Shown piece by piece: positions 35,044 through 45,178 of a DNA stretch of 64,000 nucleotides (positions within the stretch are counted from its first letter, which is position 1; every line of letters begins with the position of its first letter). Source of the DNA: Pseudomonas sp. NFIX28 (GTDB lineage Bacteria > Pseudomonadota > Gammaproteobacteria > Pseudomonadales > Pseudomonadaceae); contig NZ_FNPW01000003.1 of assembly GCF_900107395.1 (NCBI RefSeq), forward strand, positions 455,716 to 519,715, given 5' to 3'. A program made the position numbers and the translations under genes. The notes below the pieces were generated by a model. That model had not been told where the DNA came from, ran no database searches, and worked only from the letters and a program-made list of their open reading frames with translations.

Positions 35044-35067
35044 CGCCTGGATATTGCCCAGCAAAAC

Positions 35068-35085
35068 TAAAAGTCCATAATAGAC
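35068..35085 (+). promoter_or_regulatory. Candidate DauR-type operator before dauB
   Basis: TAAAAGTCCATAATAGAC lies 30 bases before the dauB start. The same ten-base core TAAAAGTCCA occurs, in reverse orientation, upstream of the linked binding-protein gene (38991-39008), where TCCA-GTA-TGGA is a perfect palindrome. Its presence before two genes of one locus suggests a shared regulator. Confidence 0.4.
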
Positions 35086-35114
35086 AAATTAGTTTGTTTC
35101 TTGGGAGCACCCGC

Positions 35115-36068
35115 ATGTCCAGCACGCCTTGCGTGATTACCCAGCCTCAGGCCCGCCAGTTGCTGGCGCAGGTCGACGTACCGCAGATCCTGCGCAAGCT
35201 GTTCCACGACCTGGCCGCCGGGCTTGCCGTGCAGCCGGCGCAGCAGCTGGTGGAATTTCCCCAGGGCGCCGGGGATTTCATCAACTACCTGGGCGTGCTG
35301 GCCGAAGACCGGGTCTATGGGGTCAAGACCTCGCCCTACATCGTCCGCGCCGAAGGCCCGCTGGTGACCGCCTGGACCCTGCTGATGTCCATGGACAGCG
35401 GCCAGCCCCTGCTGCTGTGCGACGCTGGCGAACTGACCACCGCGCGCACCGCGGCCACCACCGCCGTGGCCGTCGATGCCCTGGCGCCGGCAAACGCCCG
35501 GCACCTGGCGATCGTCGGTAGCGGCCCAGTGGCCCAGGCCCATCTGCATTACGTGAAAACCCTGCGCGAATGGCAATCGATCCGCCTGTACTCCCCGAGC
35601 CTGGCCGGCAAGCCCGCCGAAGACATCGCACGGCTCAAGGCTCTCGACCCGCGCCTGCAGATCGCCAGCCAGCTCGACGACGCCCTGGAAGATGCCGATG
35701 TCATCATGCTCTGCACCTCTTCTGCCGGCCCGGTGATCGACCCGCGCACCTTGCACAAACCGGCGCTGATCACCTCCATCAGCACCAACGCGCCACGAGC
35801 CCACGAAGTGCCGCCCGCCGCGCTGAACGACATGCAGGTGTATTGCGACTATCGTCAGACCACCCCCGGCTCGGCCGGTGAGATGCTGATCGCCGGCGAA
35901 CGGCATGGCTGGGACAAGGCGGCGATTCTCGGCGACCTGCCCGAACTGCTCAGCGACCTGGCCCAACGACCGGAGCCGGGGCGCCACGTGTTCTTCCGCT
36001 CCATCGGCCTGGGCCTGGAAGACATCGCCCTGGCCAATGCCCTGTACCACCTGCAGTGCACTCGCTGA
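35115..36068 (+). CDS. dauB: NAD(P)H-dependent L-arginine dehydrogenase (ornithine cyclodeaminase family)
   Basis: Protein of 317 residues in the ornithine cyclodeaminase/mu-crystallin family. The nucleotide-binding segment is LAIVGSGPVAQAHLHYVKTL (about residue 133). In P. aeruginosa DauB re-aminates 2-ketoarginine to L-arginine, coupling with DauA to convert D- to L-arginine. The assignment rests on family plus the exact gene order rhlB-dauB-dauA-dauR. ATG 35115 is the start; the earlier frame runs through the rhlB terminator. Confidence 0.85.
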   Translation: MSSTPCVITQPQARQLLAQVDVPQILRKLFHDLAAGLAVQPAQQLVEFPQGAGDFINYLGVLAEDRVYGVKTSPYIVRAEGPLVTAWTLLMSMDSGQPLLLCDAGELTTARTAATTAVAVDALAPANARHLAIVGSGPVAQAHLHYVKTLREWQSIRLYSPSLAGKPAEDIARLKALDPRLQIASQLDDALEDADVIMLCTSSAGPVIDPRTLHKPALITSISTNAPRAHEVPPAALNDMQVYCDYRQTTPGSAGEMLIAGERHGWDKAAILGDLPELLSDLAQRPEPGRHVFFRSIGLGLEDIALANALYHLQCTR

Positions 36069-36123
36069 ATACCAATGGAACACCCGCTGGCTCGCGATCG
36101 ACGGCCCGAGCGAAGCACGGTGA

Positions 36124-37323
<1,200 letters not shown>

Positions 37324-37409
37324 CCCGTTCAGGTGACGCGCCCCAACGATTGCGGCACACTCGCAGCGCCCTGCCATGCAGGGCGCTGACACCGCCTGGA
37401 GACCCCCTC

Positions 37410-38036
37410 ATGACCTCAGCCGCGCAGGACCCTGTCCTGGATAACTTCCGGGCGATCGCCGATGCCATCGCCACGCTGTTTTTCCCCCATGCCGAGGTGG
37501 TCATCCACGACCTGCGCACGCAGAAGATCGACTACATCGCCAACAATATTTCCAAGCGCGAAGTGGGCGACGACTCCGCCCTCGAAGACATGCTTGGCGA
37601 GGACGCCGACGAGCGGAATATCGGCCCCTATGAAAAGCTCAACTGGGACGGCCAGAAGATCCGCAGCCTCAGCAGCGTGCTGCGCGACGGCAATGGCCAG
37701 CCGCTGGCGGTGCTGTGCATCAACCTGAATATTTCGCTGTTCGAGAATGCCAAGGCGGCGCTGGACCTGTTCCTCTCGCCAAGCAAACTGATCCCGCAAC
37801 CGGACTCGCTGTTCCGCGATGACTGGCAGGAGCGCATCAACACCTTCCTGCACAACTGGCTGCGCGAACGGCAGCTGGGCCTGAACCTGCTGACCCGCGA
37901 ACACAAGCGCGAGCTGGTGTTGGCGCTGCATGCCGAAGGCGCGTTCAAGGGCAAAAGCGCCGCCAACTATGTGGCCAACGTGCTGAACATGGGGCGGGCG
38001 ACGGTGTACAAGCACCTGAAGGAATTGAAGGGCTGA
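37410..38036 (+). CDS. dauR: YheO-type transcriptional regulator DauR
   Basis: Regulator of 208 residues. The N-terminal PAS-like YheO domain (about 10-120: FFPHAEVVIHDLRTQKIDYI) senses the effector. The C-terminal helix-turn-helix (about 160-205) contains FKGKSAANYVANVLNMGRAT and ends VYKHLKELKG. In P. aeruginosa DauR represses dauBAR and is relieved by 2-ketoarginine. I chose ATG 37410 in the frame that begins MTSAAQDPVLDNF; it lies 86 bases after dauA. Confidence 0.88.
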   Translation: MTSAAQDPVLDNFRAIADAIATLFFPHAEVVIHDLRTQKIDYIANNISKREVGDDSALEDMLGEDADERNIGPYEKLNWDGQKIRSLSSVLRDGNGQPLAVLCINLNISLFENAKAALDLFLSPSKLIPQPDSLFRDDWQERINTFLHNWLRERQLGLNLLTREHKRELVLALHAEGAFKGKSAANYVANVLNMGRATVYKHLKELKG

Positions 38037-38053
38037 CAGCGCCCATAAAAGCG

Positions 38054-38105
38054 TCGCGGGCAAGCCTCGCTCCTACAAAACCGTAGGAGCGAGGCTTGCC
38101 CGCGA
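38054..38105. repeat. Perfect family-B REP hairpin (dauR–binding protein)
   Basis: Two exact 23-base arms, one beginning TCGCGGGCAAGCC and the other GTAGGAGCGAGGC, lie in reverse orientation relative to the usual REPIN and are separated by only AAAACC. They lie between convergent genes and would form a very stable hairpin, possibly ending both transcripts although no T run follows. Confidence 0.85.
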
Positions 38106-38132
38106 CGGCGTCCTCACGAACGCCGCACGACA

Positions 38133-38909
38133 TCAGTCGCCGTAGATGTCGGACTTGAAGTACTTCTCGGAAATCTTCTGATATTCGCCACTGGCGCGAA
38201 TGCCATCGATGGCGGTATTCAACTGGCTCACCAGCTCGGCATTGCCTTTGCGCACCGCGATCCCCGCGCCCTCACCCACGTATTTCGGGTCTTTCAGCTC
38301 CGGCCCGACAAACGCATAGCCCTTGCCGCGCGGCATCGACAGGAAGTCGTTCAGCGGAATGGTGTCAGCGAAAATCGCATCGAGGCGGCCGGCCGCCAGG
38401 TCCATGTAGATCTCTTCGTTGTTGCTATAGCGCTTGACGTTGATGCCCTTGGGCTCGAACACCTCGGTGGCGTAGCGGTCGGTGGTGGTCGCCCGTTGCA
38501 CACCGATGTTCTTGCCCTTGAGGCTGGCGTACTGGTCATCGACCGTGGCGCCTTCCTTCATTACCAGCCGCGAGGAGGTGAAGTAATACTTGTGGGTAAA
38601 ATCGACCGACTTCTTACGGTCTTCATTGATGGTCATCGACGACAGCGCCATGTCGATCTTCTTCACTTTCAACGAAGGGATCAGGCCGTCGAATTCACCC
38701 TCGACCCATATGCACTTGACCTGCATCTGCGCGCACAGGGCATTGCCGATGTCGTAGTCGAAACCGACGATCTCGCCCTTGTCGGTTTTCGAGGCGAACG
38801 GTGGATAAGCCGCCTCGATGCCAATGCGCAGGGTTTTCTCGGCGGCGAACAAGCTGCTGCACGCCAACAGGCTCAGGGCCAGGCCACTGATGAGGGGGAG
38901 TTTCTTCAT
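38133..38909 (-). CDS. Amino-acid ABC transporter binding protein (PA3865-like)
   Basis: Periplasmic binding protein of 258 residues. The signal peptide [20 protein letters not shown] is followed by FAA; LLAC could be read as a lipobox, but homologues are soluble. The SBP_bac_3 domain begins [14 protein letters not shown] and contains [15 protein letters not shown], as in lysine/arginine/ornithine binding proteins. It lies beside the dau genes as in P. aeruginosa, and shares an upstream element with dauB. A basic amino acid is the likely ligand; this is inference. No permease genes are adjacent. ATG 38909 was chosen for the signal peptide. Confidence 0.88.
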   Translation of the reverse strand: MKKLPLISGLALSLLACSSLFAAEKTLRIGIEAAYPPFASKTDKGEIVGFDYDIGNALCAQMQVKCIWVEGEFDGLIPSLKVKKIDMALSSMTINEDRKKSVDFTHKYYFTSSRLVMKEGATVDDQYASLKGKNIGVQRATTTDRYATEVFEPKGINVKRYSNNEEIYMDLAAGRLDAIFADTIPLNDFLSMPRGKGYAFVGPELKDPKYVGEGAGIAVRKGNAELVSQLNTAIDGIRASGEYQKISEKYFKSDIYGD

Positions 38910-38990
38910 ATTCGTTCTCTCGCGAGTTGTTGTTGGTTTGGCAAGACAGAAGAAAAGAGTGAAACGGTGGAGCCTTGTTTGTACTTGTAA

Positions 38991-39008
38991 ATCCATACTG
39001 GACTTTTA
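38991..39008 (-). promoter_or_regulatory. Candidate DauR-type operator before binding-protein gene
   Basis: Read on the minus strand: TAAAAGTCCAGTATGGAT. It shares TAAAAGTCCA with the dauB upstream element and contains the palindrome TCCA-GTA-TGGA. It lies about 80 bases upstream of the start codon. Confidence 0.4.
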
Positions 39009-39107
39009 CGTATATTCCGTCAACGCAGCGGATGCGGTTCGGTTGGCCTTTGGTCGACAAGCAGAAATGGCAAAAACAGGGAAATGGAGGGTGCAGCTGA
39101 GGGCCTA

Positions 39108-39168
39108 TCGCGGGCAAGCCTCGCTCCTACAGACCTGGTGCTTCTGTAGGAGCGAGGCTTGCCCGCGA
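39108..39168. repeat. REP pair, family B (binding protein–moaE)
   Basis: Two canonical arms in the inverted order (right arm at 39108-39130, left arm at 39146-39168) flank a 15-base spacer. They lie downstream of moaE, within the promoter-side spacer of the binding-protein gene. Confidence 0.8.
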
Positions 39169-39203
39169 TGAGGACTTGCGGTCAATACGGATGAATCAGG
39201 CAA

Positions 39204-39656
39204 TCATTCTTTCCAGCGCTCCGCCGCCGCATGATCGCTGTCGCGCCCTTCCACCCAGCGCGGGCCGTCGGCGGTGGTTTCTTTCTTCCAGAACGGCGCG
39301 CGGGTTTTCAGGTAGTCCATGACAAAGGCACAGGCATCGAAAGCGGCCTGACGGTGGGCGCTGGCAGCGCCGACGAAAACGATCGGCTCGCCCGGCTCCA
39401 GGGCACCGATGCGATGCAGCACTTCCAGCTTGAGCAGCGGCCAGCGCTGCTCGGCTTCGGCGGCGATCTTGCCGAGGGCCTTTTCGGTCATGCCCGGGTA
39501 ATGCTCGAGAAACATCCCGGCCACGTCCTGGCCATCGTTGAAATCACGCACGTAGCCGACAAAGCTCACCACCGCGCCGACGCCGACATTCGCCGCGTGC
39601 ATCGCATTGACTTCCGCACCCGGATCGAAGGCGCCCGCTTGCACGCGAATCGCCAT
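39204..39656 (-). CDS. moaE: Molybdopterin synthase catalytic subunit
   Basis: Catalytic large subunit of MPT synthase, 150 residues, which transfers sulfur from MoaD thiocarboxylate to precursor Z. Typical segments are GAVVSFVGYVRDFNDG, MFLEHYPGMTEKALGKI and the C-terminal KTRAPFWKKE with the active-site Lys. Its start is one base after the moaD stop. Confidence 0.95.
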   Translation of the reverse strand: MAIRVQAGAFDPGAEVNAMHAANVGVGAVVSFVGYVRDFNDGQDVAGMFLEHYPGMTEKALGKIAAEAEQRWPLLKLEVLHRIGALEPGEPIVFVGAASAHRQAAFDACAFVMDYLKTRAPFWKKETTADGPRWVEGRDSDHAAAERWKE

Positions 39657-39657
39657 G

Positions 39658-39900
39658 TCAGCCTCCAGTCACGGTAGGGAAAAACGCCACTTCGTCGCCG
39701 TCGCTCACCGGCTCGTCGAGCTGGCAGAGGTCTTCGTTGCGGGCGCACATCAGGTTCTGTTCGTTGAGCACTTCGGCGCCCTCGCGCAGGGCCAGCAGGG
39801 CGCGCACATCGTCGATCGTGGCGAAATCGCCGGCGATCCGCAGCGAATCCACGCCCAGCGCCTCACGGTAGCGGGCGAAAAACTTCACGGTCAGGTTCAT
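39658..39900 (-). CDS. moaD: Molybdopterin synthase sulfur-carrier subunit
   Basis: Ubiquitin-like sulfur carrier of 80 residues ending in the essential Gly-Gly (PTVTGG). It starts [16 protein letters not shown]. The ATG at 39900 overlaps the moaC stop by four bases (ATGA), so moaC-moaD-moaE are tightly coupled. Confidence 0.95.
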   Translation of the reverse strand: MNLTVKFFARYREALGVDSLRIAGDFATIDDVRALLALREGAEVLNEQNLMCARNEDLCQLDEPVSDGDEVAFFPTVTGG

Positions 39901-40370
39901 TGTTCGTCCGCCTGGTAATGGCCGCTCTTGCCGCCGAGTTTCTCCAGCAGGCGCACGCCTTCGATGGTCATGCCGCGGTCCACGGCCTTGCACATGTCAT
40001 AGATGGTCAGCGCGGCGACGCTGGCGGCGGTCAGGGCTTCCATTTCCACCCCGGTCTGCCCGGCCAGCTTGCAACGGGCCAGGATGCGCACCGTGTCTTC
40101 GCCTTCGGCGCTGAGCTCGACCTTGACGCTGGTGAGCATCAACGGGTGGCACAGAGGGATCAGATCGCTGGTCTTTTTCGCCGCCTGGATGCCGGCGATG
40201 CGCGCCACGGCGAACACGTCGCCCTTGGGGTGACCGCCGCTGACGATCATTTGCAGGGTTTGCGGGAGCATGCGCACCCGCGCTTCGGCCGTGGCTTCGC
40301 GGGACGTCACGGCTTTGTCGGTGACGTCGACCATATTGGCGCGACCTTGGGAATCGAGATGAGTCAGCAC
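39897..40370 (-). CDS. moaC: Cyclic pyranopterin monophosphate synthase
   Basis: Enzyme of 157 residues that converts the MoaA product to cyclic pyranopterin monophosphate (precursor Z) in molybdenum-cofactor synthesis. Motifs: [29 protein letters not shown] and [20 protein letters not shown]. It is first of the moaCDE unit; moaA and moaB are not in the window. Confidence 0.96.
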   Translation of the reverse strand: MLTHLDSQGRANMVDVTDKAVTSREATAEARVRMLPQTLQMIVSGGHPKGDVFAVARIAGIQAAKKTSDLIPLCHPLMLTSVKVELSAEGEDTVRILARCKLAGQTGVEMEALTAASVAALTIYDMCKAVDRGMTIEGVRLLEKLGGKSGHYQADEQ

Positions 40371-40453
40371 AGCCTTACTCCTGATCAGGAGAGGCGATTG
40401 TAAACCCGAGGGTCAATTTTCCGCACGCCTGATTATCCGCGCGCCCCTCCCCC

Positions 40454-40539
40454 GTAGGAGCGAGGCTTGCCCGCGAAGGCATCACCGCGCTTGACCTGCT
40501 GCACCGCGTTGCCTGGATCGCGGGCAAGCCTCGCTCCTA
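40454..40539. repeat. REPIN, family B (moaC–phoH-like)
   Basis: The left arm GTAGGAGCGAGGCTTGCCCG and the right arm GCGGGCAAGCCTCGCTCCTA are nearly perfect, with about 40 bases between them. It lies between moaC and the phoH-like terminator. Confidence 0.85.
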
Positions 40540-40561
40540 CGGAGGTGGGTGGGTTTGCGCA

Positions 40562-40595
40562 GAAAAAAACGGGCGGCCTCGCGGCCGCCCGTTTG
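40562..40595 (-). terminator. phoH-like gene terminator
   Basis: ACGGGCGGCC and GGCCGCCCGT form a perfect stem. On the minus strand it is followed by seven T, directly after the phoH-like stop. Confidence 0.92.
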
Positions 40596-40602
40596 GCGAG
40601 GG

Positions 40603-41997
40603 TTACAGATGGGATTCGGCGTATTCGGCCAGAATCGAGCGTGGAACCCCTTGCAGGGTGATATGCACCCCGTTGGGGAAGTCCTTGAAGCGTTCAGTCA
40701 GGTAGGTCAGCCCGGAGCTGGTCGCGGACAGGTAAGGGGTATCGATCTGCGCCAGGTTGCCCAGGCACACCACTTTGGAACCGGCGCCGGCACGGGTGAT
40801 GATGGTTTTCATCTGGTGCGGGGTGAGGTTCTGGCATTCGTCGATCAAAATCAGGCTCTGCTGGAAGCTGCGGCCTCGGATGTAGTTGAGGGATTTGAAC
40901 TGCAACGGCACCTTGCTGAGGATGTAGTCGACGCTGCCATGGGTGCTTTCGTCATCCATGTGCAGGGCTTCGAGGTTGTCGGTGATAGCGCCGAGCCAGG
41001 GCTCCATCTTTTCCGCTTCGGTGCCCGGCAGGAAGCCGATCTCCTGGTCCAGCCCCTGCACGCTGCGGGTGGCGATGATGCGCCGGTAACGCTTGCTGAC
41101 CATGGTCTGTTCGATGGCCGCGGCCAGGGCCAGGATGGTCTTGCCCGAGCCGGCGGCGCCAGACAGGTTGACCAGGTGGATGTCCGGGTCGAGCAAGGCG
41201 AACAGCGCCAGGCCTTGATAGATGTCACGCGGTTTCAGGCCCCAGGCTTCCTGGTGCAACAGGGGTTCCTGATGCAGGTCGAGAATCAGCAGCACATCGG
41301 CGCGAATTTCCTTGATCCAGCCGACAAAACCCTGTTCATCGATGATGAATTCGTTGATATGCACCGCCGGCAGGTTGTCGGTGAGTTGCACCTGGTGCCA
41401 GGTACGGCCGTGATCCTGGCGGGTTTCCACCTTGCTCACGCGGTCCCAGAAGGAGCCGGTCATGTTGTGGAAGCCGTTGGGCAGCAACGCCACGTCGTCG
41501 ACCAACTGGTCGGTGCTGTAGTCCTCGGCGGCGATCCCGCAGGCGCGCGCCTTGAGGCGCATGTTGATGTCTTTGGTCACCAGCACCACGCGCAGCTCCT
41601 TGTTGCGCGCATGCAGGTCGATCAGCTGGTTGATGATGATGTTGTCGTTGAGGTTTTCCGGCAGCAGGCTGTTGGGCTCCGAGCGCTTGCTCATGAGGAT
41701 CGACAGCAGGCCTTTGGGGCCGCTCTTGCCCCGCTGGATAGGCACGCCCAGCTCAACATCTTCAGGCGAGGCCTCGCCCAGGGTCTTGTCGATCAGGCGA
41801 ATGGCCTGGCGACATTCCGCTGCAACGCTGTGATGGCCGCTCTTGAGCTTGTCGAGTTCCTCCAGGACGATCATCGGGATCGCGACATGGTGTTCTTCGA
41901 AGTTCAGCAGGGCATTTGGATCGTGAATCAATACATTGGTATCGAGTACATAAAGGATTGGCTGGGTGGAGGAAGGGCTACGTCCGTGGTCATCCAT
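40603..41997 (-). CDS. PIN–PhoH fusion protein (YlaK-like)
   Basis: Protein of 464 residues with an N-terminal PIN nuclease-like domain (about 14-150: ILYVLDTNVLIHDPNALL, with Asp ligands) and a C-terminal PhoH ATPase domain. Walker A is LSGAAGSGKTILALAAA (about 275-290) and Walker B is LILIDECQNL. Such PhoH2-type proteins act as RNA helicase/RNases in some bacteria. It corresponds to PA3919, next to moaC in P. aeruginosa too. The role in this organism is unproven. Confidence 0.9.
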   Translation of the reverse strand: MDDHGRSPSSTQPILYVLDTNVLIHDPNALLNFEEHHVAIPMIVLEELDKLKSGHHSVAAECRQAIRLIDKTLGEASPEDVELGVPIQRGKSGPKGLLSILMSKRSEPNSLLPENLNDNIIINQLIDLHARNKELRVVLVTKDINMRLKARACGIAAEDYSTDQLVDDVALLPNGFHNMTGSFWDRVSKVETRQDHGRTWHQVQLTDNLPAVHINEFIIDEQGFVGWIKEIRADVLLILDLHQEPLLHQEAWGLKPRDIYQGLALFALLDPDIHLVNLSGAAGSGKTILALAAAIEQTMVSKRYRRIIATRSVQGLDQEIGFLPGTEAEKMEPWLGAITDNLEALHMDDESTHGSVDYILSKVPLQFKSLNYIRGRSFQQSLILIDECQNLTPHQMKTIITRAGAGSKVVCLGNLAQIDTPYLSATSSGLTYLTERFKDFPNGVHITLQGVPRSILAEYAESHL

Positions 41998-42345
41998 ACT
42001 CGGTCACCTTATGTGGGGGCCAGTCGACGCAATACCTTGGCGGTGCTGCGCCTCGAATTGACCGTCGAATTCACCCGCTGGGGTTCGAGTGAAGTGCACA
42101 CAAAAGGAGTCTTGGGAGACGCCACCTGTGTTGCAGGTTTCGGCGGTCTGACTTCGTAATACTCCAAAACCTGTGACAGGAAAAAGCACTTTGACGCTTT
42201 TTTTAAGTTTATTTTGCAGAGTGACGAATAGCCCTTGGCGCGCCGCCCGGGCACCGTTAAAGTCGGAAGTCCGCCTGCATCGAATTCCCCGCCAAATCCG
42301 CCAACCCTGCACTTTCGTCCCGCAAATACGGGCCTTTCGTCGTTT
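41998..42345. other. Intergenic region between phoH-like gene and deacetylase homologue
   Basis: These 348 bases lie between two minus-strand genes. They contain a weak bidirectional terminator-like element at 42181-42204 (AAAAAGC / GCTTTTTT) that may end the deacetylase transcript, and below it presumably the phoH-like promoter (TATTAC near 42157-42162 on the minus strand). Short open frames here have poor coding character. Confidence 0.4.
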
Positions 42346-43470
42346 CTAGCGAAAAGCGTCCTGGCAATCTTCCCAACCGATCCCGCTCTGCGCCGTCTGC
42401 GTCAGCAACCAGGGCAATGCCGTCTTCACCGCGTCCTGCCGGGCGTTGAAGTTGATCACCCCGTGCCGCCACAACAGCATCAGCGTCAGCACCCGCTGGC
42501 CGCTCTGCTCGCCGTTGAGCTTGCCGGCGCCGTCCTGCGGGTCGATGTCCCACAACGCCACCTGCAAGCCCTGTGCATTAAAGAAGGCCTGGGCGTCCGC
42601 GCGGCGCTGGCCGTAAGGCGGGCGGAACAGCGGCACGTAGTTTTCCGGCAGCTTGCCCTTGGCCAGTTCGACGCTGCGCTCGATCGAGTCCTGCCAGTCC
42701 TGCCAGTGGCTGTGGGAACGGTATTCCCAGCCCAGCACGCCCACGCACTGCTGGGAGTACAAGGCCTGCAGGCTGGCCACCGAACGCTGTTGCAGGCGGC
42801 TCTGCAGCTCGCTGCCGAGCACGAAGAAGGTGCCGTTCATGTTCGATTTGCGCAGGTATTCGGCCAGCCAGGGCGCGTTGTCCGGGGCGAGATTGGCGGC
42901 GCTGTCGAACGTCAGCAAGAACAGCCGGTCATTGAGCTCGTCGCCGTTGCGCTCATAGTCGCCAAAACGCTCGATTTCGCTGGCGGTCTGGGGGAACAAC
43001 GCGGCCTTGCGCAGCAACTCGTCCAGATACTGTTCATGGAAGGCCCGGCTCGGCTCGGCCCAGCGGGCGTAATAGGAGTCGGCGCCCAGCTGGAACTTGC
43101 CGGCCTGCTCGCGCAGGGTCTCCAGGTCCTCCACCAGGAAACAGAAGGACGCGTCCTGATCGCAGCTCTGCTGGGCGAAGTTGTAGTTGGCCAGCAATTG
43201 CCGCCAGAGGCGCTGGCGAACGGCATCGATCGACGCCATGTTGATGATCCGCAAGCCCAGGCGCTGCTTCAACGAGGCTTCGTCCCAGGCCTCGCTGACC
43301 AGCAGGGCGCGGGCGAACGTAAGGATCTCCGCCCGCGACGCCACGTCGAACAGGGTCGGGTTGCCGAGCTGTTCCGGCCAGGTGCTGCGATCCAGGGTCG
43401 CCACGTCGTTCGGCGCTGCCAGGGCACCGAAGCTCAATAACCAGATCGAAAGAAAAAAAGCGCTGCGCAA
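42346..43470 (-). CDS. Polysaccharide-deacetylase-like protein with degenerate active site
   Basis: Exported protein of 374 residues. I chose TTG 43470, seven bases after GGAG, because it gives a clean signal peptide (RSAFFLSIWLLSFGALAA); no in-frame ATG gives one. The C-terminal half is NodB-like: RPPYGQRRADAQAF (motif 3) and ALWDIDPQD are present. Motif 1, normally TFDDGP, reads TFDSAANLA, and motif 2, normally H(S/T)xxH, reads SHSHWQDW. So the metal-binding residues appear incomplete. It may be a binding or structural homologue rather than an enzyme. It lies near the alginate operon but is transcribed the other way. Confidence 0.75.
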   Translation of the reverse strand: MRSAFFLSIWLLSFGALAAPNDVATLDRSTWPEQLGNPTLFDVASRAEILTFARALLVSEAWDEASLKQRLGLRIINMASIDAVRQRLWRQLLANYNFAQQSCDQDASFCFLVEDLETLREQAGKFQLGADSYYARWAEPSRAFHEQYLDELLRKAALFPQTASEIERFGDYERNGDELNDRLFLLTFDSAANLAPDNAPWLAEYLRKSNMNGTFFVLGSELQSRLQQRSVASLQALYSQQCVGVLGWEYRSHSHWQDWQDSIERSVELAKGKLPENYVPLFRPPYGQRRADAQAFFNAQGLQVALWDIDPQDGAGKLNGEQSGQRVLTLMLLWRHGVINFNARQDAVKTALPWLLTQTAQSGIGWEDCQDAFR

Positions 43471-43715
43471 AGGGATGTCTCCATAACAAAACCCGCGCGG
43501 CACTATAGCCGATCTGCCCCCACCCGCCCTCTCCCTCCCGGCGCGAGCCTGCTCGCGACCGGCAGGGCAATGAATGCCGGTGCGACCGGCACCTCGGGCC
43601 AGCTCGCGCCGGCCAAAGAACAGCAAGCGATCGACGGCAGCGCCTATGGCCTTCATAGGTGGAGTCAAAGCGCCCAAGCCCCTAGAATCCCCCGACGCTT
43701 ACAGGAGACGACTTC

Positions 43716-44495
43716 ATGCTGATGGTGATTTCACCCGCCAAGACCCTCGATTTCGAGACCCCGCCCGTCACTCAACGCTTCACCCAGCCGCAGTACCTGG
43801 ACCACTCCCAGGAATTGATCCTGCAATTGCGCGAACTGAGCCCGGCGCAAATCAGCGAACTGATGCATGTTTCCGACAAGATCGGCGGCCTCAATGCCGC
43901 GCGTTTCGGCAGCTGGACCCCGGCCTTCACCCCGGCCAACGCCAAGCAGGCGCTGCTGGCCTTCAAGGGCGATGTGTACACCGGCCTGAATGCCGAAACC
44001 CTCGGCGAAGCCGACTTCGACTACGCCCAGCAGCATTTGCGCATGCTTTCTGGCTTGTACGGCCTGCTGCGCCCGCTGGACCTGATGCAGCCTTACCGCC
44101 TGGAGATGGGCACCAAGCTGGCCAATGCCCGCGGCAAGGATCTGTATGCGTTCTGGGGCACGCGCATCAGCGAATGGCTGAACGAAGCCCTGGCCGAACA
44201 GGGCGACGACCTGCTGCTCAACCTGGCGTCCAACGAGTACTTCTCGGCGGTCAAGCGCCCGGCCCTGAACGCGCGGATCATCAATACCGAGTTCAAGGAC
44301 CTGAAGAACGGCCAGTACAAGATCATCAGTTTCTACGCCAAGAAGGCCCGGGGCATGATGAGCCGCTTCGTTATAGAAGAACGCATCAACGACCCGGCGG
44401 CCCTCAAGCAATTCGATGTTCAGGGTTACCGCTACAGCGCCGAACAGTCGAAACCGGACAATCTGGTTTTCCTGCGCGACCACGCACCGGAATAA
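43716..44495 (+). CDS. yaaA: Peroxide stress protein YaaA
   Basis: Protein of 259 residues of the DUF328/UPF0246 family, which in E. coli lowers intracellular free iron during peroxide stress and binds DNA. The family N-terminus [16 protein letters not shown] and the segment YTGLNAETL are clear, as is [15 protein letters not shown]. It is the gene immediately upstream of algD in pseudomonads, in the same direction but separated by a strong terminator. Confidence 0.95.
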   Translation: MLMVISPAKTLDFETPPVTQRFTQPQYLDHSQELILQLRELSPAQISELMHVSDKIGGLNAARFGSWTPAFTPANAKQALLAFKGDVYTGLNAETLGEADFDYAQQHLRMLSGLYGLLRPLDLMQPYRLEMGTKLANARGKDLYAFWGTRISEWLNEALAEQGDDLLLNLASNEYFSAVKRPALNARIINTEFKDLKNGQYKIISFYAKKARGMMSRFVIEERINDPAALKQFDVQGYRYSAEQSKPDNLVFLRDHAPE

Positions 44496-44501
44496 CGCAG
44501 G

Positions 44502-44556
44502 CGATCGACGCACTGGTTTCGCGCAAACGAGTGCGTCGACGAGCGGTCGCTTTTTT
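44502..44556 (+). terminator. yaaA terminator
   Basis: GACGCACT and AGTGCGTC form the inner stem, GCGATC and the GCGGTCGC segment extend it, and six T follow. It isolates the algD promoter from yaaA transcription. Confidence 0.9.
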
Positions 44557-44966
44557 CTGATTTGCGGCAAAATGACAAACTATTGGCGTCAATTAATTTT
44601 CTTTCGTTTTTTATGACTTTTGTTTCACTCGACAGAGGTCACTTTTTTCAGTAGTGGCACACAAAATTTTTATGTGTACTGGCATAAAAATATCCCTCCG
44701 CTTTATCTCCCCATAACTAAAGGCCGAAATGGTAAGTGCTATCAATATGAAAGCAGTGCCATCTTTTGCAATATTTCAAGAAATTTCCGAAAACAGGATG
44801 AGCGGGCTGGAACTATGTCCTGAACCACCGCTCATACCACCGGTAACGATTCTCAACGAGTTTGTAGGAGATGACTTACATGGAGTCCAGAGATAGTAGC
44901 GAAGTTGTCATACTCCTCTGACCTACTGCTCGGGAACTCGCATTTAGAGTCAACGCACAGGAGATA

Positions 44967-45065
44967 ATGCACCATTACTATCCCCTACAAGGCCATGGCA
45001 TAGCCCGCCTTAAAACGCTTCCGGGAGCGTGTAACTACCTGATTATCATGGGCTTAGCCCTATAA
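44967..45065 (+). CDS. Possible 32-codon leader peptide before algD
   Basis: ATG at 44967 follows AGGAG by only three bases and opens 32 codons (MHHYYPLQGHGIARLKTLPG, then a hydrophobic NYLIIMGLAL). Another open frame of about 40 codons in the next phase follows directly (45058-45180). This could be a regulatory leader, a gene fragment broken by a frameshift, or chance. No homologue is known to me. Confidence 0.2.
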   Translation: MHHYYPLQGHGIARLKTLPGACNYLIIMGLAL

Positions 45066-45178
45066 ACCAGGATTATCGCCAACCTCGGAGCTGCCTTCCA
45101 ACAGGAAGGACGGCGACATTCAAGGGCAGCCCCTACAACAAGGCCAAGTTGCGCACAACTTGAGTGCACTTATTTAGA

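Noticed and set aside
42004..42312. Minus-strand open frames between the phoH-like gene and the deacetylase homologue
   Set aside because: They overlap each other in different phases, lack ribosome-binding sites and have no recognisable domain.
44560..44800. AmrZ and additional AlgR binding sites in the AT-rich part of the algD region
   Set aside because: TGGC blocks are present but the consensus is too loose for a call by eye. I list them only as possibilities in the regulatory-region entry.
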